Assembly: GCA_025059875.1 (NCBI GenBank)
Contig: JANXCT010000001.1
Location: 1-64,000 of the forward strand
DNA: 64,000 nucleotides
DNA from: Candidatus Kapaibacterium sp.
Lineage (GTDB): Bacteria > Bacteroidota > Ignavibacteria > Kapaibacteriales > HRBIN21
Direction of reading: 5' to 3'
The notes beneath the pieces were generated by a model. It ran no database searches and had not been told where the DNA came from. It saw only the letters and a list, made by a program, of their open reading frames with translations. Both the position numbers and the translations under genes were made by a program. How positions within the stretch are numbered: the stretch's first letter is position 1; the number at the start of each line of letters is the position of its first letter. Below, one piece after another: positions 38,830 to 47,783 of this stretch.

Positions 38830-40099
38830 GCCACGGCCTGTCCTCCTGGCATGGTTGTTCCACGAGATTGCCCTCAAGGGGAACAACCGGCGTCTGTTCT
38901 TGCAGACAGCGCTCCGCAACATCCGAAAGGCCTTGAACGACCTCCCTGCGTCCGTGACGTATGTCCCCCCAATGGCCGTCCGCATTCACTGTGACCCTTC
39001 GCAGATTGAGTCTGTCCGCAAGCGCCTACTCCACGTGGTAGGAGTAGAATCCGTCGCGTTGGCCCTCAGGAGCAAGCTCTCCTGGGAAGCCCTTGTAGAG
39101 GCCACGGACACGCTCCTCGACCAACTCCCCCCGTTTGCCTCGTTTGCTGTTCGGTGCAAACGGACGGAGAAGCGCTTCCCTCTCTCCTCAGCCGAGATAG
39201 AACGTCAGCTTGGGGCACACATTGCAGAGCGCGTTGGAGCTCGAGTAGACCTCCAAACACCCGAGAAGACGCTCTGGGTGCGCCTACTCCCAGACGGCTG
39301 CTACGTCTACACCGAACGCCTACCGGGCATGGGAGGACTTCCAGTGGGTGTCAGCGGCCACGTTTTGGCTCTCCTCTCCGGCGGTATCGACTCCCCCGTA
39401 GCTGCGTGGCGGATGATGCTGCGTGGCTGTTCTGTTGACTTCGTCCACTTCCACAGCTTTCCGCTCGTCTCGCGGCGCTCCCAAGAGAAGGTGGAAGCCC
39501 TCGCAGAGGTGCTGACTCGCTACCAATACCGCTCGCGGCTCTTCCTGGTCCCAATTGCGGAGTTCCAACAGCACGTCGTCGTATTAGCCCCACCATCGTA
39601 CCGCGTCATCCTCTACCGCCGATTCATGCTCCGATTAGCGCAGCAGATAGCCCGCCGCTATCGAGCCCAAGCCCTGGTGACGGGCGAGAGCTTAGGACAG
39701 GTAAGCTCTCAAACGCTGGACAACCTTGCAACCATCAGCGCCGTTGCTGAGCTCCCAATCCTGCGTCCCCTCATCGGCATGTCCAAGCAGGAAATCATCG
39801 CACAGGCACGGCAGTTAGGTACCTACGAGCTCTCGATCCAGCCAGACGAAGATTGCTGCAGCCTCTTCGTCCCCCGCCATTCCGTTACGCGCTCGGACCC
39901 TGCAACCGTCGCCGACATAGAGACTCAGCTCCCGTTGGAGACCCTACTCCAGCACGCTCTGCAAGAGACGAGAGTGGTGGAATTCAGCTTCCCACGCCAG
40001 GGAACTACGTGCCGAACGACTCCGCCGCCGGATGCTGCAGCCACTCCCGCAGTGACATCCCCCGCAAACGGTCGCGCTCAGACAGAATCGGGACCGTAA
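38819..40099 (+). CDS. thiI: tRNA 4-thiouridine synthetase ThiI, no rhodanese domain
   Basis: Adenylates and thiolates U8 of tRNA and can feed thiamine thiazole synthesis. 426 aa: ferredoxin-like and THUMP domains in residues 1-170, PP-loop ALLSGGIDSPVAAWRMM near residue 180, and SLGQVSSQTLDNL. The Cys pair in DEDCCSLFVP lies near the end of the PP-loop domain. The C-terminal rhodanese domain of E. coli ThiI is missing, as in many bacteria. The last 31 residues are antisense to rfbC, a 95-bp convergent overlap. Confidence 0.92.
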   Translation: MQRKPRPVLLAWLFHEIALKGNNRRLFLQTALRNIRKALNDLPASVTYVPPMAVRIHCDPSQIESVRKRLLHVVGVESVALALRSKLSWEALVEATDTLLDQLPPFASFAVRCKRTEKRFPLSSAEIERQLGAHIAERVGARVDLQTPEKTLWVRLLPDGCYVYTERLPGMGGLPVGVSGHVLALLSGGIDSPVAAWRMMLRGCSVDFVHFHSFPLVSRRSQEKVEALAEVLTRYQYRSRLFLVPIAEFQQHVVVLAPPSYRVILYRRFMLRLAQQIARRYRAQALVTGESLGQVSSQTLDNLATISAVAELPILRPLIGMSKQEIIAQARQLGTYELSIQPDEDCCSLFVPRHSVTRSDPATVADIETQLPLETLLQHALQETRVVEFSFPRQGTTCRTTPPPDAAATPAVTSPANGRAQTESGP

Positions 40100-40577
40100 C
40101 TGGCCACGGAATGCCCAGCTCTGGATCATCCCAGCGGATAACGACTTCACCAGCTGGGTTGTACAGCGCCGTACAGAGATACTGCACCTCCACCACCGGA
40201 GAAAGGGCACAGAATCCGTTGGCGAAGCCCGGCGGAATCCACAGCAGCAAGGGGTCTCGAGCCGTTAGCTCAACACTCCACCAACGCCCGCAGCTTGGGG
40301 ACTGCTTGCGGACGTCCACTTCCACAACGAAAGCCCGGCCACGCGTCACCCGAAGCAACTTCCCCATCGGCGGGGTATGCTGGAAGTGGAGCCCGCGAAT
40401 AACCCCACGGCGCGAGCGAGAGTGGTTCTCCTGCACGATTTCGCGAATCCCCCACCGAGCCGCCTCATCGACGCGGAAGACCTCTAGGAACCAGCCCCTT
40501 TCGTCACGGAACTGCCGGCTACGGAACAGCTTGACGGCACCATCATGGAAAGCCGTCTGCACGAGCTCCCACGGCAT
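40005..40577 (-). CDS. rfbC: dTDP-4-dehydrorhamnose 3,5-epimerase-like protein
   Basis: Cupin-fold epimerase of the dTDP-rhamnose pathway; 190 aa. RDERGWFLEVFR near the start, QENHSRSRRGVIRGLHFQ (active-site His in GLHFQ), KLLRV and RWDDPELGIPWP follow the RmlC pattern. One difference: FAHGF reads FANGF, so a conserved His is Asn. The ATG at 40577 is used because the -7 box at 40603-40610 lies inside any longer version. No rmlA, B or D is nearby. Confidence 0.88.
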   Translation of the reverse strand: MPWELVQTAFHDGAVKLFRSRQFRDERGWFLEVFRVDEAARWGIREIVQENHSRSRRGVIRGLHFQHTPPMGKLLRVTRGRAFVVEVDVRKQSPSCGRWWSVELTARDPLLLWIPPGFANGFCALSPVVEVQYLCTALYNPAGEVVIRWDDPELGIPWPVTVPILSERDRLRGMSLREWLQHPAAESFGT

Positions 40578-40602
40578 CCCAAATAGGCTCGGAGACCAAC
40601 GG

Positions 40603-40610
40603 CAAAAATA
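40603..40610 (-). promoter_or_regulatory. rfbC promoter -7 box
   Basis: TATTTTTG on the minus strand (40610-40603), 26 bp upstream of the chosen rfbC start. No clear -33. Confidence 0.45.
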
Positions 40611-40639
40611 TTGCCCACCCACCTACCCTCCGTCGTGAG

Positions 40640-41554
40640 ATGGACAGGCCGCTCCTACTCGGTGTTCAGGTCAGCATCGCTGGAGGGCTGCCGAAAGCTG
40701 CACGGCGTGCTCGGGAAATTGGCTGCACAGCTTTCCAGGTCTTCACGGCGAATGCCCGTCAGTGGAGTCTCTCGCCTCTACCTCCGGACACCGCTGCGGC
40801 TTTCCGAGAGGCTCTCAAAGCGATAGGAATCCAAGCTGTCGTGGCCCATGCTGCGTATCTACCGAACCTGGCTTCGCCACAAGAGTCGTTGCAGCGTCGC
40901 AGCTACGCTGCCTTGGAGGCGGAATGCCAGCGCTGCCAGCAGTTAGGCATCCCATTCCTCGTACTCCATCCCGGAAGCTGCCCTGCAGAGGAACGCAAGG
41001 CGGGGATACGCCGCGTTGCCCGGGCCCTCGCAGCTCTTGCGCGGAATGCTGGCGAGGACCTGCAGTTGTGCATAGAGCTCACCGCTGGGCAAGGGAACGC
41101 ATTGGGCGGCTCACTGGAGGAGCTAGCGAAAATCCTTGAACTTTGCCCTGCTGCAGACCGCCTTGGGATCTGCATCGATACATGCCATGCGCTGGCGGCC
41201 GGGTACCGCATAGACAACGAAGAAGGGTACGAGGCGTTCTGGACCCGCATGGAGACCCTCATCGGAGTCGAACGTCTACGTGTCCTTCACCTCAATGACA
41301 GCGCCTTTCCTCCCGGAGCACGCCGAGACCGGCATACCCACATTGGGTTAGGCTACTGCGGTCCAGACTGCTTCCGCCGGCTCTTGACCGACCCACGCTG
41401 GGATTCCATCCCGATGATTGCAGAAACCCCGGACAGCGGAGACCATGCTGCTGACCGCATCAACTTGGAAGTGCTCCGTCTACTGGCTGCTGGGCACCCC
41501 TTGGGAGTAGAGGATATCCGCCGCCTCTGGCGTCAGCACCATGGCACGCTTTGA
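40640..41554 (+). CDS. nfo: endonuclease IV
   Basis: Cleaves DNA at abasic sites in base-excision repair; 304 aa, Zn-dependent TIM barrel. The metal and active-site motifs can be placed in order: GVQVSIAGG, FTANARQW, HAAYLPNLASP, LHPGS, ELTAGQGN, IDTCHALAAGY, LHLNDS, DRHTHIGLG and AETP. The 3' end overlaps the next gene by 14 bp. Second base-excision gene in the window, with nth. Confidence 0.95.
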   Translation: MDRPLLLGVQVSIAGGLPKAARRAREIGCTAFQVFTANARQWSLSPLPPDTAAAFREALKAIGIQAVVAHAAYLPNLASPQESLQRRSYAALEAECQRCQQLGIPFLVLHPGSCPAEERKAGIRRVARALAALARNAGEDLQLCIELTAGQGNALGGSLEELAKILELCPAADRLGICIDTCHALAAGYRIDNEEGYEAFWTRMETLIGVERLRVLHLNDSAFPPGARRDRHTHIGLGYCGPDCFRRLLTDPRWDSIPMIAETPDSGDHAADRINLEVLRLLAAGHPLGVEDIRRLWRQHHGTL

Positions 41555-42147
41555 ACACCACGTCGCCGTTGCCTGGGCCTTGGGAAGCAGCTATGCCGCT
41601 TTCCATGCCCTCCACCATCAGCTCCCGTGGCAGGAAGCAGCAACGGCAGCCGTACTCTGCACCGTCGGAGGTATCCTTCCCGACATAGACTCACCCGGTA
41701 GCCGGTTTGCAGAGTTCGTCTTCAGCACTGGGGCACTCCTTGGCGTGCTCATCGGCAGCCACTTCCTGCACCTACCGTTGAGCGAGACAAGCACTCTGGG
41801 TACCGCTGTTGTGCTCTTCTGGATGTTGCGGTGGGGGCTACGGTACCTCCTCAGTCGGCTCACCACTCACCGAGGCATGGTCCACAGCCTCCCGGCTGCG
41901 GCGATATGGGGAATGCTCGTCTTCCTTGCTTTCTCCGAGAATACCCTCGATCTCCGGCTTACGATGGCGACGGCTGCCGTCCTGGGATTTCTTGAGCCAC
42001 TTAGTACTGGACGAGCTCTTCGCCTTCGTTGATGCCTCCGGAACACGCCTGACTCCGAAGCGCTCGCTTGGCTCTGCACTGAAGCTCTGGTCTTCCTCGC
42101 CCTTAGCCACTGCAAGCACCTATGGCCTCGTAGTGCTCTTCTTCTGA
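41541..42147 (+). pseudogene. YdjM/DUF457-like membrane protein, frameshifted
   Basis: The first frame (41541-42032) begins ARFEHHVAVAWALG, has GGILPDIDSPGS and THRGMVHSLPAA with family His/Asp residues, and shows four hydrophobic helices. It leaves the family after VLGF near 41990 and ends in LEPLSTGRALRLR. In the next frame (to 42147) the family resumes exactly with FLSHLVLDELFAFVDASG and PKRSLGSALKL. One extra base in GGATTTCTTGAGC (41986-41997) would explain it. It is either a real frameshift (then a pseudogene) or a sequence error. The family is membrane-bound with predicted metal-dependent hydrolase activity. Confidence 0.75.
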
Positions 42148-42199
42148 CTCTGCTGGAGGAGCCTGCCCTAAGCGCTACCCCTTCAGTACCCCTGCCCTG

Positions 42200-42272
42200 A
42201 GCCAACGGTGGGATTCGAACCCACGACCTGCTCATTACGAGTGAGCTGCTCTACCAGCTGAGCTACGTTGGC
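42200..42272 (-). tRNA. tRNA-Thr (CGT)
   Basis: 73-nt cloverleaf on the reverse complement. Acceptor GCCAACG/CGTTGGC, D arm GCTCAGCTGGTAGAGC, anticodon loop CTCGTAA with anticodon CGT, T arm GGTTCGAATCC. No CCA encoded. TAAAATTG (42297-42290, one base off TAnnTTTG) lies 18 nt upstream. Confidence 0.96.
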
Positions 42273-42320
42273 ATCCTACGGTCGGGCTGCAATTTTACTG
42301 AGTCTGCTCAGAACAGCAGG

Positions 42321-43472
42321 CTACCCATCCACTAAACAGGCCCCCACCAGCCCTGCTACTTGCTCAGCAATTCGCGGCGCCAAGGCAAGCCCCATCCCGT
42401 TACATCCGAAGCCAACGACAATGCGCTCTCCGACCCTCTCCACTCGCGGCAGCTTCTCTGGGCACATCCCCATGATGCCACTCCAGCGATTTTCAATGTC
42501 CACCCTGCGTCCAAGCAGCCGTGTCTCCAGAAGCGACTCCAAATGCTGCTGGAGCAAAGGATTGAGGCCCGGCTCATAGGTCGTCTCCTCCTGCAGGGCT
42601 AAATGACGTCCCCCGCCGAAGAGGAGGCGCTGTCCCACCCAGCGGAAGTAGTAGTAGCCCTGGCAGAAGTGGTAGGTGCCGGTAGGGAAAGGGGGATCTT
42701 GCACGGGCACCGTCAGCAACACCTGCCCTCTGGCAGGCTGAATGTCGGCAACCTCTGGCACGAGTTGAGGAATCCATGCGTTGGCACAGACTGCTATGGC
42801 CTTGGCCCGTAGCTCAAGCTGCCGCTGGACCCCCGCATCCCAGAGCCTCACGACAATCCCCTCGGAGTCCGGCTCGATGAGCTCCACCTTCGCTCCCGTC
42901 CATATCGTCGCTCCAGCCTGCAAGGCTCGCTGCTGTAGGGCCCTCAGAGCCTTGCCAGTATTCAAGGCCCCGTCGTATGGATTCGCAATAATGCTCCGTA
43001 GACCTTCGGGACGCCACCTCCACTGGGCAAGTAGCTCCGGTCGGTCATGGAAGACTGTCCCGCCAAAGGCCTCTCGTAGAAGCTCGTTCCAGCGCTCCAC
43101 GGCATCTCGGAGATGCTCCTCACCCTCAAAGACCAGCTCGTAGCCCCCGACAGCTTCGAAGCCCAAAGTCGCGTCCCCAAACTCCCGCCGCCACCGCTGT
43201 AGCCCAAGCCAGCGCTCTACCATGAGTCCTGCAACCACCGTATCCCCAACCAATTCCGCATGGGCAGTGGCCTCCCCGACTGTCCCAATCGTAGCGAAGC
43301 CTGCGTTCCGCGTACTAGCTCCGCACGGGATCGTGGACCGTTCCAGCACCAGGGTAGACCTCTGGGGATAGCGGCGGCAGCATTCCAGTGCGGTCCACAG
43401 TCCCACTACCCCTCCACCCACGACGACCACATCTGCCCGCAACAGCTCCGAGCGCTCCCACAGACTCAGCAT
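42321..43472 (-). CDS. FAD-dependent amino-acid/amine oxidoreductase (DadA-like)
   Basis: 383-aa flavoprotein. It opens with the dinucleotide loop ADVVVVGGGVVGLWTALE, then CGASTRNAGFATIG, the usual flavin contact of glycine oxidase/D-amino-acid dehydrogenase relatives. The substrate domain has GYELVFEG and a C-terminal FGCNGMGLALAP that closes over FAD. The ATG at 43472 follows the ruvB stop by 19 bp; the open frame further upstream only reads through ruvB. Substrate not predictable. Confidence 0.87.
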   Translation of the reverse strand: MLSLWERSELLRADVVVVGGGVVGLWTALECCRRYPQRSTLVLERSTIPCGASTRNAGFATIGTVGEATAHAELVGDTVVAGLMVERWLGLQRWRREFGDATLGFEAVGGYELVFEGEEHLRDAVERWNELLREAFGGTVFHDRPELLAQWRWRPEGLRSIIANPYDGALNTGKALRALQQRALQAGATIWTGAKVELIEPDSEGIVVRLWDAGVQRQLELRAKAIAVCANAWIPQLVPEVADIQPARGQVLLTVPVQDPPFPTGTYHFCQGYYYFRWVGQRLLFGGGRHLALQEETTYEPGLNPLLQQHLESLLETRLLGRRVDIENRWSGIMGMCPEKLPRVERVGERIVVGFGCNGMGLALAPRIAEQVAGLVGACLVDG

Positions 43473-43491
43473 TCGGAGGCATTTGGAGATT

Positions 43492-44517
43492 TCACTCAAA
43501 GAGCCGAGGCTGTGCAGACCAAGTCGGACGGCGCTGAAGGTGCTGGTAGGCCAGCTCCGTCGCCTCACGCCCCCGCGGAGTGCGGCGTAGGAACCCCTGT
43601 TGGATGAGGAAGGGCTCGTAGACCTCCTCAATCGTGTCCGGCTCTTCTCCGACGGCAACGGCAATGGTAGTGAGTCCAACGGGGCCACCGCCGAACTTGT
43701 CAATGATGGTCAGCAGGATGCGCTTGTCCATCTCGTCCAGCCCGAACTCATCTACCTCCAACGCCTCGAGCGCTATTCGGGCAATCTCTGCCGTGATAAC
43801 ACCCGTCCCCTTGACTTGAGCGAAATCCCGAGCCCGGCGCAACAACCGGTGGGCAATACGCGGGGTTCCACGGGAGCGGCGGGCAATCTCCCATGCCCCT
43901 TCTGACTCTATCGGGACGTGCAAGAGACGAGCAGCACGCTGGACGATAGCACAGAGCTCCTCCGGAGCATAGTAGTCCAGTCGCGCCGTGATGCCGAAGC
44001 GAGAACGCAGCGGAGCACTCAGCAACCCCTGGCGTGTCGTAGCTCCCACAAGGGTAAACCGCGGAAGGCGCAATTGGACCGAACGCGCCGCTGGCCCTGT
44101 GTCGATCAGGATATCCAAGCGGAAGTCCTCCATGGCAGCGTAGAGGTACTCCTCCACCGCCGCCGGTAACCGATGGATCTCGTCTATCAGCACGACTGTC
44201 CGCTCCGGGATGGTTGTCAGCAGCCCTGCTAAATCCCCTGGCCGTTCCAAGACAGGTCCCGTCACCGACCGAAACTCGACCCCCATCTCCCGGGCGAGGA
44301 TGGAGGCTAAAGTCGTCTTCCCCAATCCCGGCGGGCCCGTTAGCAGAACGTGGTCCAACGCCTCCCCACGCTGGCGTGCCGCTTGGACGAAGACGCGAAG
44401 ATTCTCCACCACTGACGACTGTCCAATGAAGTCCGCAAAGCTCTGTGGCCGGAGCTGGTGTTCCTGCTCATCTTCCGGCAATCGCTCCGGCTGCAGCAAC
44501 CGCCGTCGTTCCGTCAT
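43492..44517 (-). CDS. ruvB: Holliday junction branch-migration helicase RuvB
   Basis: Hexameric AAA+ motor that moves Holliday junctions with RuvA; 341 aa. [11 protein letters not shown], Walker [13 protein letters not shown], Walker [10 protein letters not shown], the sensor [18 protein letters not shown] and the C-terminal winged helix EPYLIQ-type segment ([17 protein letters not shown]). The ATG at 44517 is preferred over TTG 44538; a near-consensus box TATTTTCG lies at 44553-44546. ruvA and ruvC are not in the window. Confidence 0.96.
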   Translation of the reverse strand: MTERRRLLQPERLPEDEQEHQLRPQSFADFIGQSSVVENLRVFVQAARQRGEALDHVLLTGPPGLGKTTLASILAREMGVEFRSVTGPVLERPGDLAGLLTTIPERTVVLIDEIHRLPAAVEEYLYAAMEDFRLDILIDTGPAARSVQLRLPRFTLVGATTRQGLLSAPLRSRFGITARLDYYAPEELCAIVQRAARLLHVPIESEGAWEIARRSRGTPRIAHRLLRRARDFAQVKGTGVITAEIARIALEALEVDEFGLDEMDKRILLTIIDKFGGGPVGLTTIAVAVGEEPDTIEEVYEPFLIQQGFLRRTPRGREATELAYQHLQRRPTWSAQPRLFE

Positions 44518-44571
44518 AGAATCCCGGGCCGAAGCCAAAACCTCACGAAAATATGGGTTCGAGGATACAGC

Positions 44572-45528
44572 TCATGCCATTCCTAACCGCTGGCGAAAAT
44601 CCTGGATAGTACGCTGCAAGCCCTCCTGACGGCTTACGACCGGCTCCCACCCTAGGAGCTCCTGAGCCCGGCGAATGTCAGGGCGGCGTACTTTCGGATC
44701 ATCCTCAGGAAGCGGAGCAAAGACAATCGGGCTCGCGCTTCCGGTCAGCGCTCGAATCTCCTGCGCTAAGGTGAGCACCGAGACCTCATCCGGATTGCCC
44801 AAGTTCACCGGCTCCACGACTTCGGCCTGGAGCAGCCGAAAGATCCCTTCCACCATGTCGCTGATGTAGCACACCGAGCGAGTCTGCAAGCCATCGCCAT
44901 AGACAGTGATGGGTTCTCCACGCAGCGCCTGGACGATGAAGGTTGGGATGGCCCTCCCATCGTCCAATCGCATCCGCGGGCCGTAGGTATTGAAGATCCG
45001 AGCAATGCGGGTCTGTAGACCATGGTAGCGGTGGTATGCCATCGTCATGGCCTCCGCGAAACGCTTGGCCTCGTCGTAAACACCGCGGACCCCAATCGGG
45101 TTAACGTTCCCCCAATAATCTTCTGACTGGGGGTGGACCAAGGGATCACCGTACACTTCACTGGTGCTTGCCAGTAGGAAGCGCGCCCCTTTAGCCTTAG
45201 CGAGTCCAAGGGCCTTATGCGTGCCCAGAGATCCCACCTTGAGGGTCTGAATGGGGTACTCTTGGTAGTCTCTGGGCGAAGCAGGAGAGGCGAGATGGAG
45301 CACAGCGTCAACGTCGCCCTCAACGTAGAGGAAGTTTGTGACGTCGTAGTGCACAAAGCTGAAGCGTGGATGTCCGAAGAGATGAGCGATGTTCTCCAGA
45401 GAGCCCGTTAGCAGGTTATCGACACAGACAACAGCATACCCCTCCTGTAGAAAGCGATCGCATAGATGCGAACCCAGAAAGCCGGCCCCACCAGTGATGA
45501 CGACGCGCTGACGGCGATGGACAGTCAT
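44572..45528 (-). CDS. UDP-glucuronate decarboxylase-like NAD-dependent epimerase
   Basis: Extended short-chain dehydrogenase of 318 aa. [15 protein letters not shown] binds NAD, followed by [32 protein letters not shown], the catalytic Tyr and Lys in [10 protein letters not shown], and [20 protein letters not shown]. These segments match UDP-xylose synthase more than UDP-glucose epimerase. The likely product is UDP-xylose (inference). The ATG at 45528 overlaps the mgtE stop (ATGA). Confidence 0.88.
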   Translation of the reverse strand: MTVHRRQRVVITGGAGFLGSHLCDRFLQEGYAVVCVDNLLTGSLENIAHLFGHPRFSFVHYDVTNFLYVEGDVDAVLHLASPASPRDYQEYPIQTLKVGSLGTHKALGLAKAKGARFLLASTSEVYGDPLVHPQSEDYWGNVNPIGVRGVYDEAKRFAEAMTMAYHRYHGLQTRIARIFNTYGPRMRLDDGRAIPTFIVQALRGEPITVYGDGLQTRSVCYISDMVEGIFRLLQAEVVEPVNLGNPDEVSVLTLAQEIRALTGSASPIVFAPLPEDDPKVRRPDIRRAQELLGWEPVVSRQEGLQRTIQDFRQRLGMA

Positions 45529-46877
45529 ACCCGCAGCCCTAGGATCCATTCAGCCACGTTGAAGTAGATCAGCAGCCCCGTCACATCAATGAAGGTCGTC
45601 AGGAAGGGCCCCGAGATCAATGCAGGGTCAATCCCAATCCGCTTTGCCCCAATCGGAAAGAGCGCTGCTACGGCGTTAGACCAGATGACGATGAAGAACA
45701 TGCTGAGTCCAACAACGAGTGCTACTTCTGGTCCCCCACGCCAGAAGAAGCCACGCAACCACACAATGAAAGCCAACACTACTCCCAGCAAGACACTCAC
45801 CGCCAGCTCTTTAGCAAGAACACGCAGCCAATCTCGTGGACCAACCTCGCGCAGCGCCAATGCCCGAATGATGAGCGTGGAAGACTGAGTCGCAACATTG
45901 CCGCCAGTGCCAATAATCATGGGGATGAAGAAGGAGAGGGCAATCATGGCTTGCAGTGCATGCTCGTATGTAGCAATCACACTCGCTGTGAGAAAGTCCG
46001 ATACAAGTAGCAGTAACAGCCACCCTATCCGGCGCCGCCATAGTCGAAAGACGGATGCCTCACGGTAGGAGATCTCTATCGGCGTCACAGCGCTGATCTT
46101 CTGGAAGTCCTCCGTTACCTCTTCCTCGGAGACGTCCATGACATCATCAAACGTCACGATCCCAAGCAGCACACCATCGGAGTCCACCACAGGGAGCACC
46201 GAAACATCGTACTTACGCATCGCATGGACGGCGCTCTCTCGGTCATCGAACGCCGAGAGGCTAACTACAGCGTAGTTCATGATGTCGGCGATGACTGTTG
46301 CCTCATCGGCTAAAACGAGGGTACGGAGTGGAAGCTCGCCGAGTAGCCGGCCATCATCGTCGGTGACGTACAGGTGATTGAGAGTCTCGCTATCGCGACC
46401 GTAACGCCGGATATGCTTCAATGCCTCGCGGACCGTCCAGTAAGGGCGTAGCGCCACGAACTCCGGCGTCATCAGTCGTCCAACGCTTTGCTCCGGGAAG
46501 CCTAACAGGAAACTGGCCTCCCGGAAATCCTCTGGCTCCAAGAGGGCCAGCAGCCGGCGCGTTACTTCTGATGGCATCTCCTCCAAGAGTGCTGTGCGGT
46601 CGTCGGGACTCAGACGCCGAAGCAACTCTCGCGTCTCCTGATCCGTCAACTCTCGCAGAAGTGCATCTTGCTGCGCCGGCTCCAGGTGTGAGAAGACCTC
46701 TGCTGCTGACCAGCGTGGCAGGGCTCGGAACAGCAGGACGCGACCTTCCTTGTCCAGGTCCAGCAGGAGATCGGCGATCTCCGGTGCAGACCAGTCTGCA
46801 ACTGCTTCTCGTAGCTCGTTCCAACGGTGGTGCTGGAGTAGCTCCTCAATTTCCGGCTTCAACAGCTCCTTGAGCAT
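45525..46877 (-). CDS. mgtE: magnesium transporter MgtE
   Basis: Mg2+ channel of the inner membrane; 450 aa. N-terminal superhelical domain (about 1-125), two CBS domains ([20 protein letters not shown] and a repeat at [19 protein letters not shown]), a connecting helix, then five membrane segments from about 275. The selectivity-filter region keeps the Asp of [11 protein letters not shown]. Strong Shine-Dalgarno (GGGGGAGGAAAG) before the ATG. The -7 box at 47079-47086 predicts a 5' leader of about 190 nt. Confidence 0.95.
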   Translation of the reverse strand: MLKELLKPEIEELLQHHRWNELREAVADWSAPEIADLLLDLDKEGRVLLFRALPRWSAAEVFSHLEPAQQDALLRELTDQETRELLRRLSPDDRTALLEEMPSEVTRRLLALLEPEDFREASFLLGFPEQSVGRLMTPEFVALRPYWTVREALKHIRRYGRDSETLNHLYVTDDDGRLLGELPLRTLVLADEATVIADIMNYAVVSLSAFDDRESAVHAMRKYDVSVLPVVDSDGVLLGIVTFDDVMDVSEEEVTEDFQKISAVTPIEISYREASVFRLWRRRIGWLLLLLVSDFLTASVIATYEHALQAMIALSFFIPMIIGTGGNVATQSSTLIIRALALREVGPRDWLRVLAKELAVSVLLGVVLAFIVWLRGFFWRGGPEVALVVGLSMFFIVIWSNAVAALFPIGAKRIGIDPALISGPFLTTFIDVTGLLIYFNVAEWILGLRV

Positions 46878-47177
46878 CTTTCCTCCCCCTCAGTATAGCA
46901 CTAACACGCCGTAGCTGCCAGCACTGCCATCTCCACTCGTCACCTGCCGCCCAGGCTTCTTAAGCTCACAGTCCCTGAGGGACATAAGGATGGCATCCAG
47001 CCGCTCCAGACTCAGAGCTCTCTGCACGGCCTTCGGCTGTTCCGCTTCTTCAATGTGGCTACGCTTCAGCAAAAGGCACAAAATTAGCACGTCCCGAAGC
47101 CGGCCCTTGCGGAGCGATCCTGCGGTGCCTAATGCAGTTGTAACACTCGAGGCCCCTTCAGGTTTAATACGAGCAGC
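46878..47177. other. mgtE leader and mgtE/sigma intergenic region
   Basis: 300 bp with no convincing gene. The minus strand gives the long mgtE leader, including a small perfect hairpin GTCCC-TGA-GGGAC (46971-46983). A 66-aa minus-strand open frame (46890-47090) runs through it, but its start overlaps the -7 box, so it would not be translated from there. No M-box magnesium riboswitch features were recognised. On the plus strand, TGTAAC (47139-47144) could be an ECF-type -35 for the sigma gene; no -10 was confirmed. Confidence 0.4.
47079..47086 (-). promoter_or_regulatory. mgtE promoter -7 box
   Basis: TAATTTTG on the minus strand (47086-47079), about 200 bp before the mgtE ATG. No clear -33. 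Confidence 0.4.
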
Positions 47178-47780
47178 ATGCGGCGTACTCTTCCGCCCTC
47201 ACTGCCAGATGAGGAGCTCTTCAGGCTCCTAAGGTCGCCAAACCGTCGGCAGGCAGAGGCGGCCTTTCGTGAACTGTACGATCGGCATGCTCCACGGATC
47301 TACGGCTACTGTACCCGCATCTTAGGAAGCCGTTATGATGCCCAGGATGTGCTCCAGGAAACCTTCGTGCGGTTCTGGCAAAGCGCACAACAGGAGCGCA
47401 CCATGACGAATGTCGCTGCTTTCCTTTTGCGGATTGCACGGAACCTGTGTCTGAACTTCAAGCGTGACAACCGCTCTCCTGTCCCCTTCGACGAGGAGCT
47501 CTATGAGCTCCCAAGTCCTTCCCCCTCTGCTCAAACAGAGCAAGCAGAGCTTCAAACCCTACTCCAGCGGGCAATAGACCTGCTTCCGTTGGAGTACCGA
47601 GAGGCCCTTATCCTCCGTGAGTACATGGGCATGCCATATGCCCAGATTGCTGAGCTCGTTGGTGCCAGCGAAACGGCTGTTAAGGTCCGGGTCTTTCGGG
47701 CGAAGGAAAAGCTCCGTCAACTGCTAGCACCTTACGTTGCAGAACTGCGTTCGTCTGGACTATCCCCACAGGAAGAGTGA
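47178..47780 (+). CDS. ECF-family RNA polymerase sigma factor
   Basis: 200-aa sigma factor with only regions 2 and 4. Region 2 (about 27-95) has FRELYDRHAPRIYGYCTRIL and DAQDVLQETFVRFW, which melt and bind the -10 element. Region 4 (about 125-180) has LPLEYREALILREYMGMPYAQIAELVG, followed by SETAVKVRVFRAKEKLRQLL for -35 binding. The membrane gene 3 bp downstream is the natural anti-sigma candidate. A TGTAAC stretch upstream could be its own target (weak). Confidence 0.93.
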   Translation: MRRTLPPSLPDEELFRLLRSPNRRQAEAAFRELYDRHAPRIYGYCTRILGSRYDAQDVLQETFVRFWQSAQQERTMTNVAAFLLRIARNLCLNFKRDNRSPVPFDEELYELPSPSPSAQTEQAELQTLLQRAIDLLPLEYREALILREYMGMPYAQIAELVGASETAVKVRVFRAKEKLRQLLAPYVAELRSSGLSPQEE

Positions 47781-47783
47781 GCC

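Noticed and set aside
41980-42000. Programmed +1 frameshift in the YdjM-like gene
   Set aside because: No stop codon or Shine-Dalgarno-like stimulator at the shift site, unlike prfB; a simple indel is likelier.
46878-47080. M-box magnesium riboswitch before mgtE
   Set aside because: None of the recognisable M-box sequence blocks was found.
46890-47090. 66-aa gene upstream of mgtE
   Set aside because: Its GTG overlaps the promoter box and no family is seen; kept only as a possible leader peptide.
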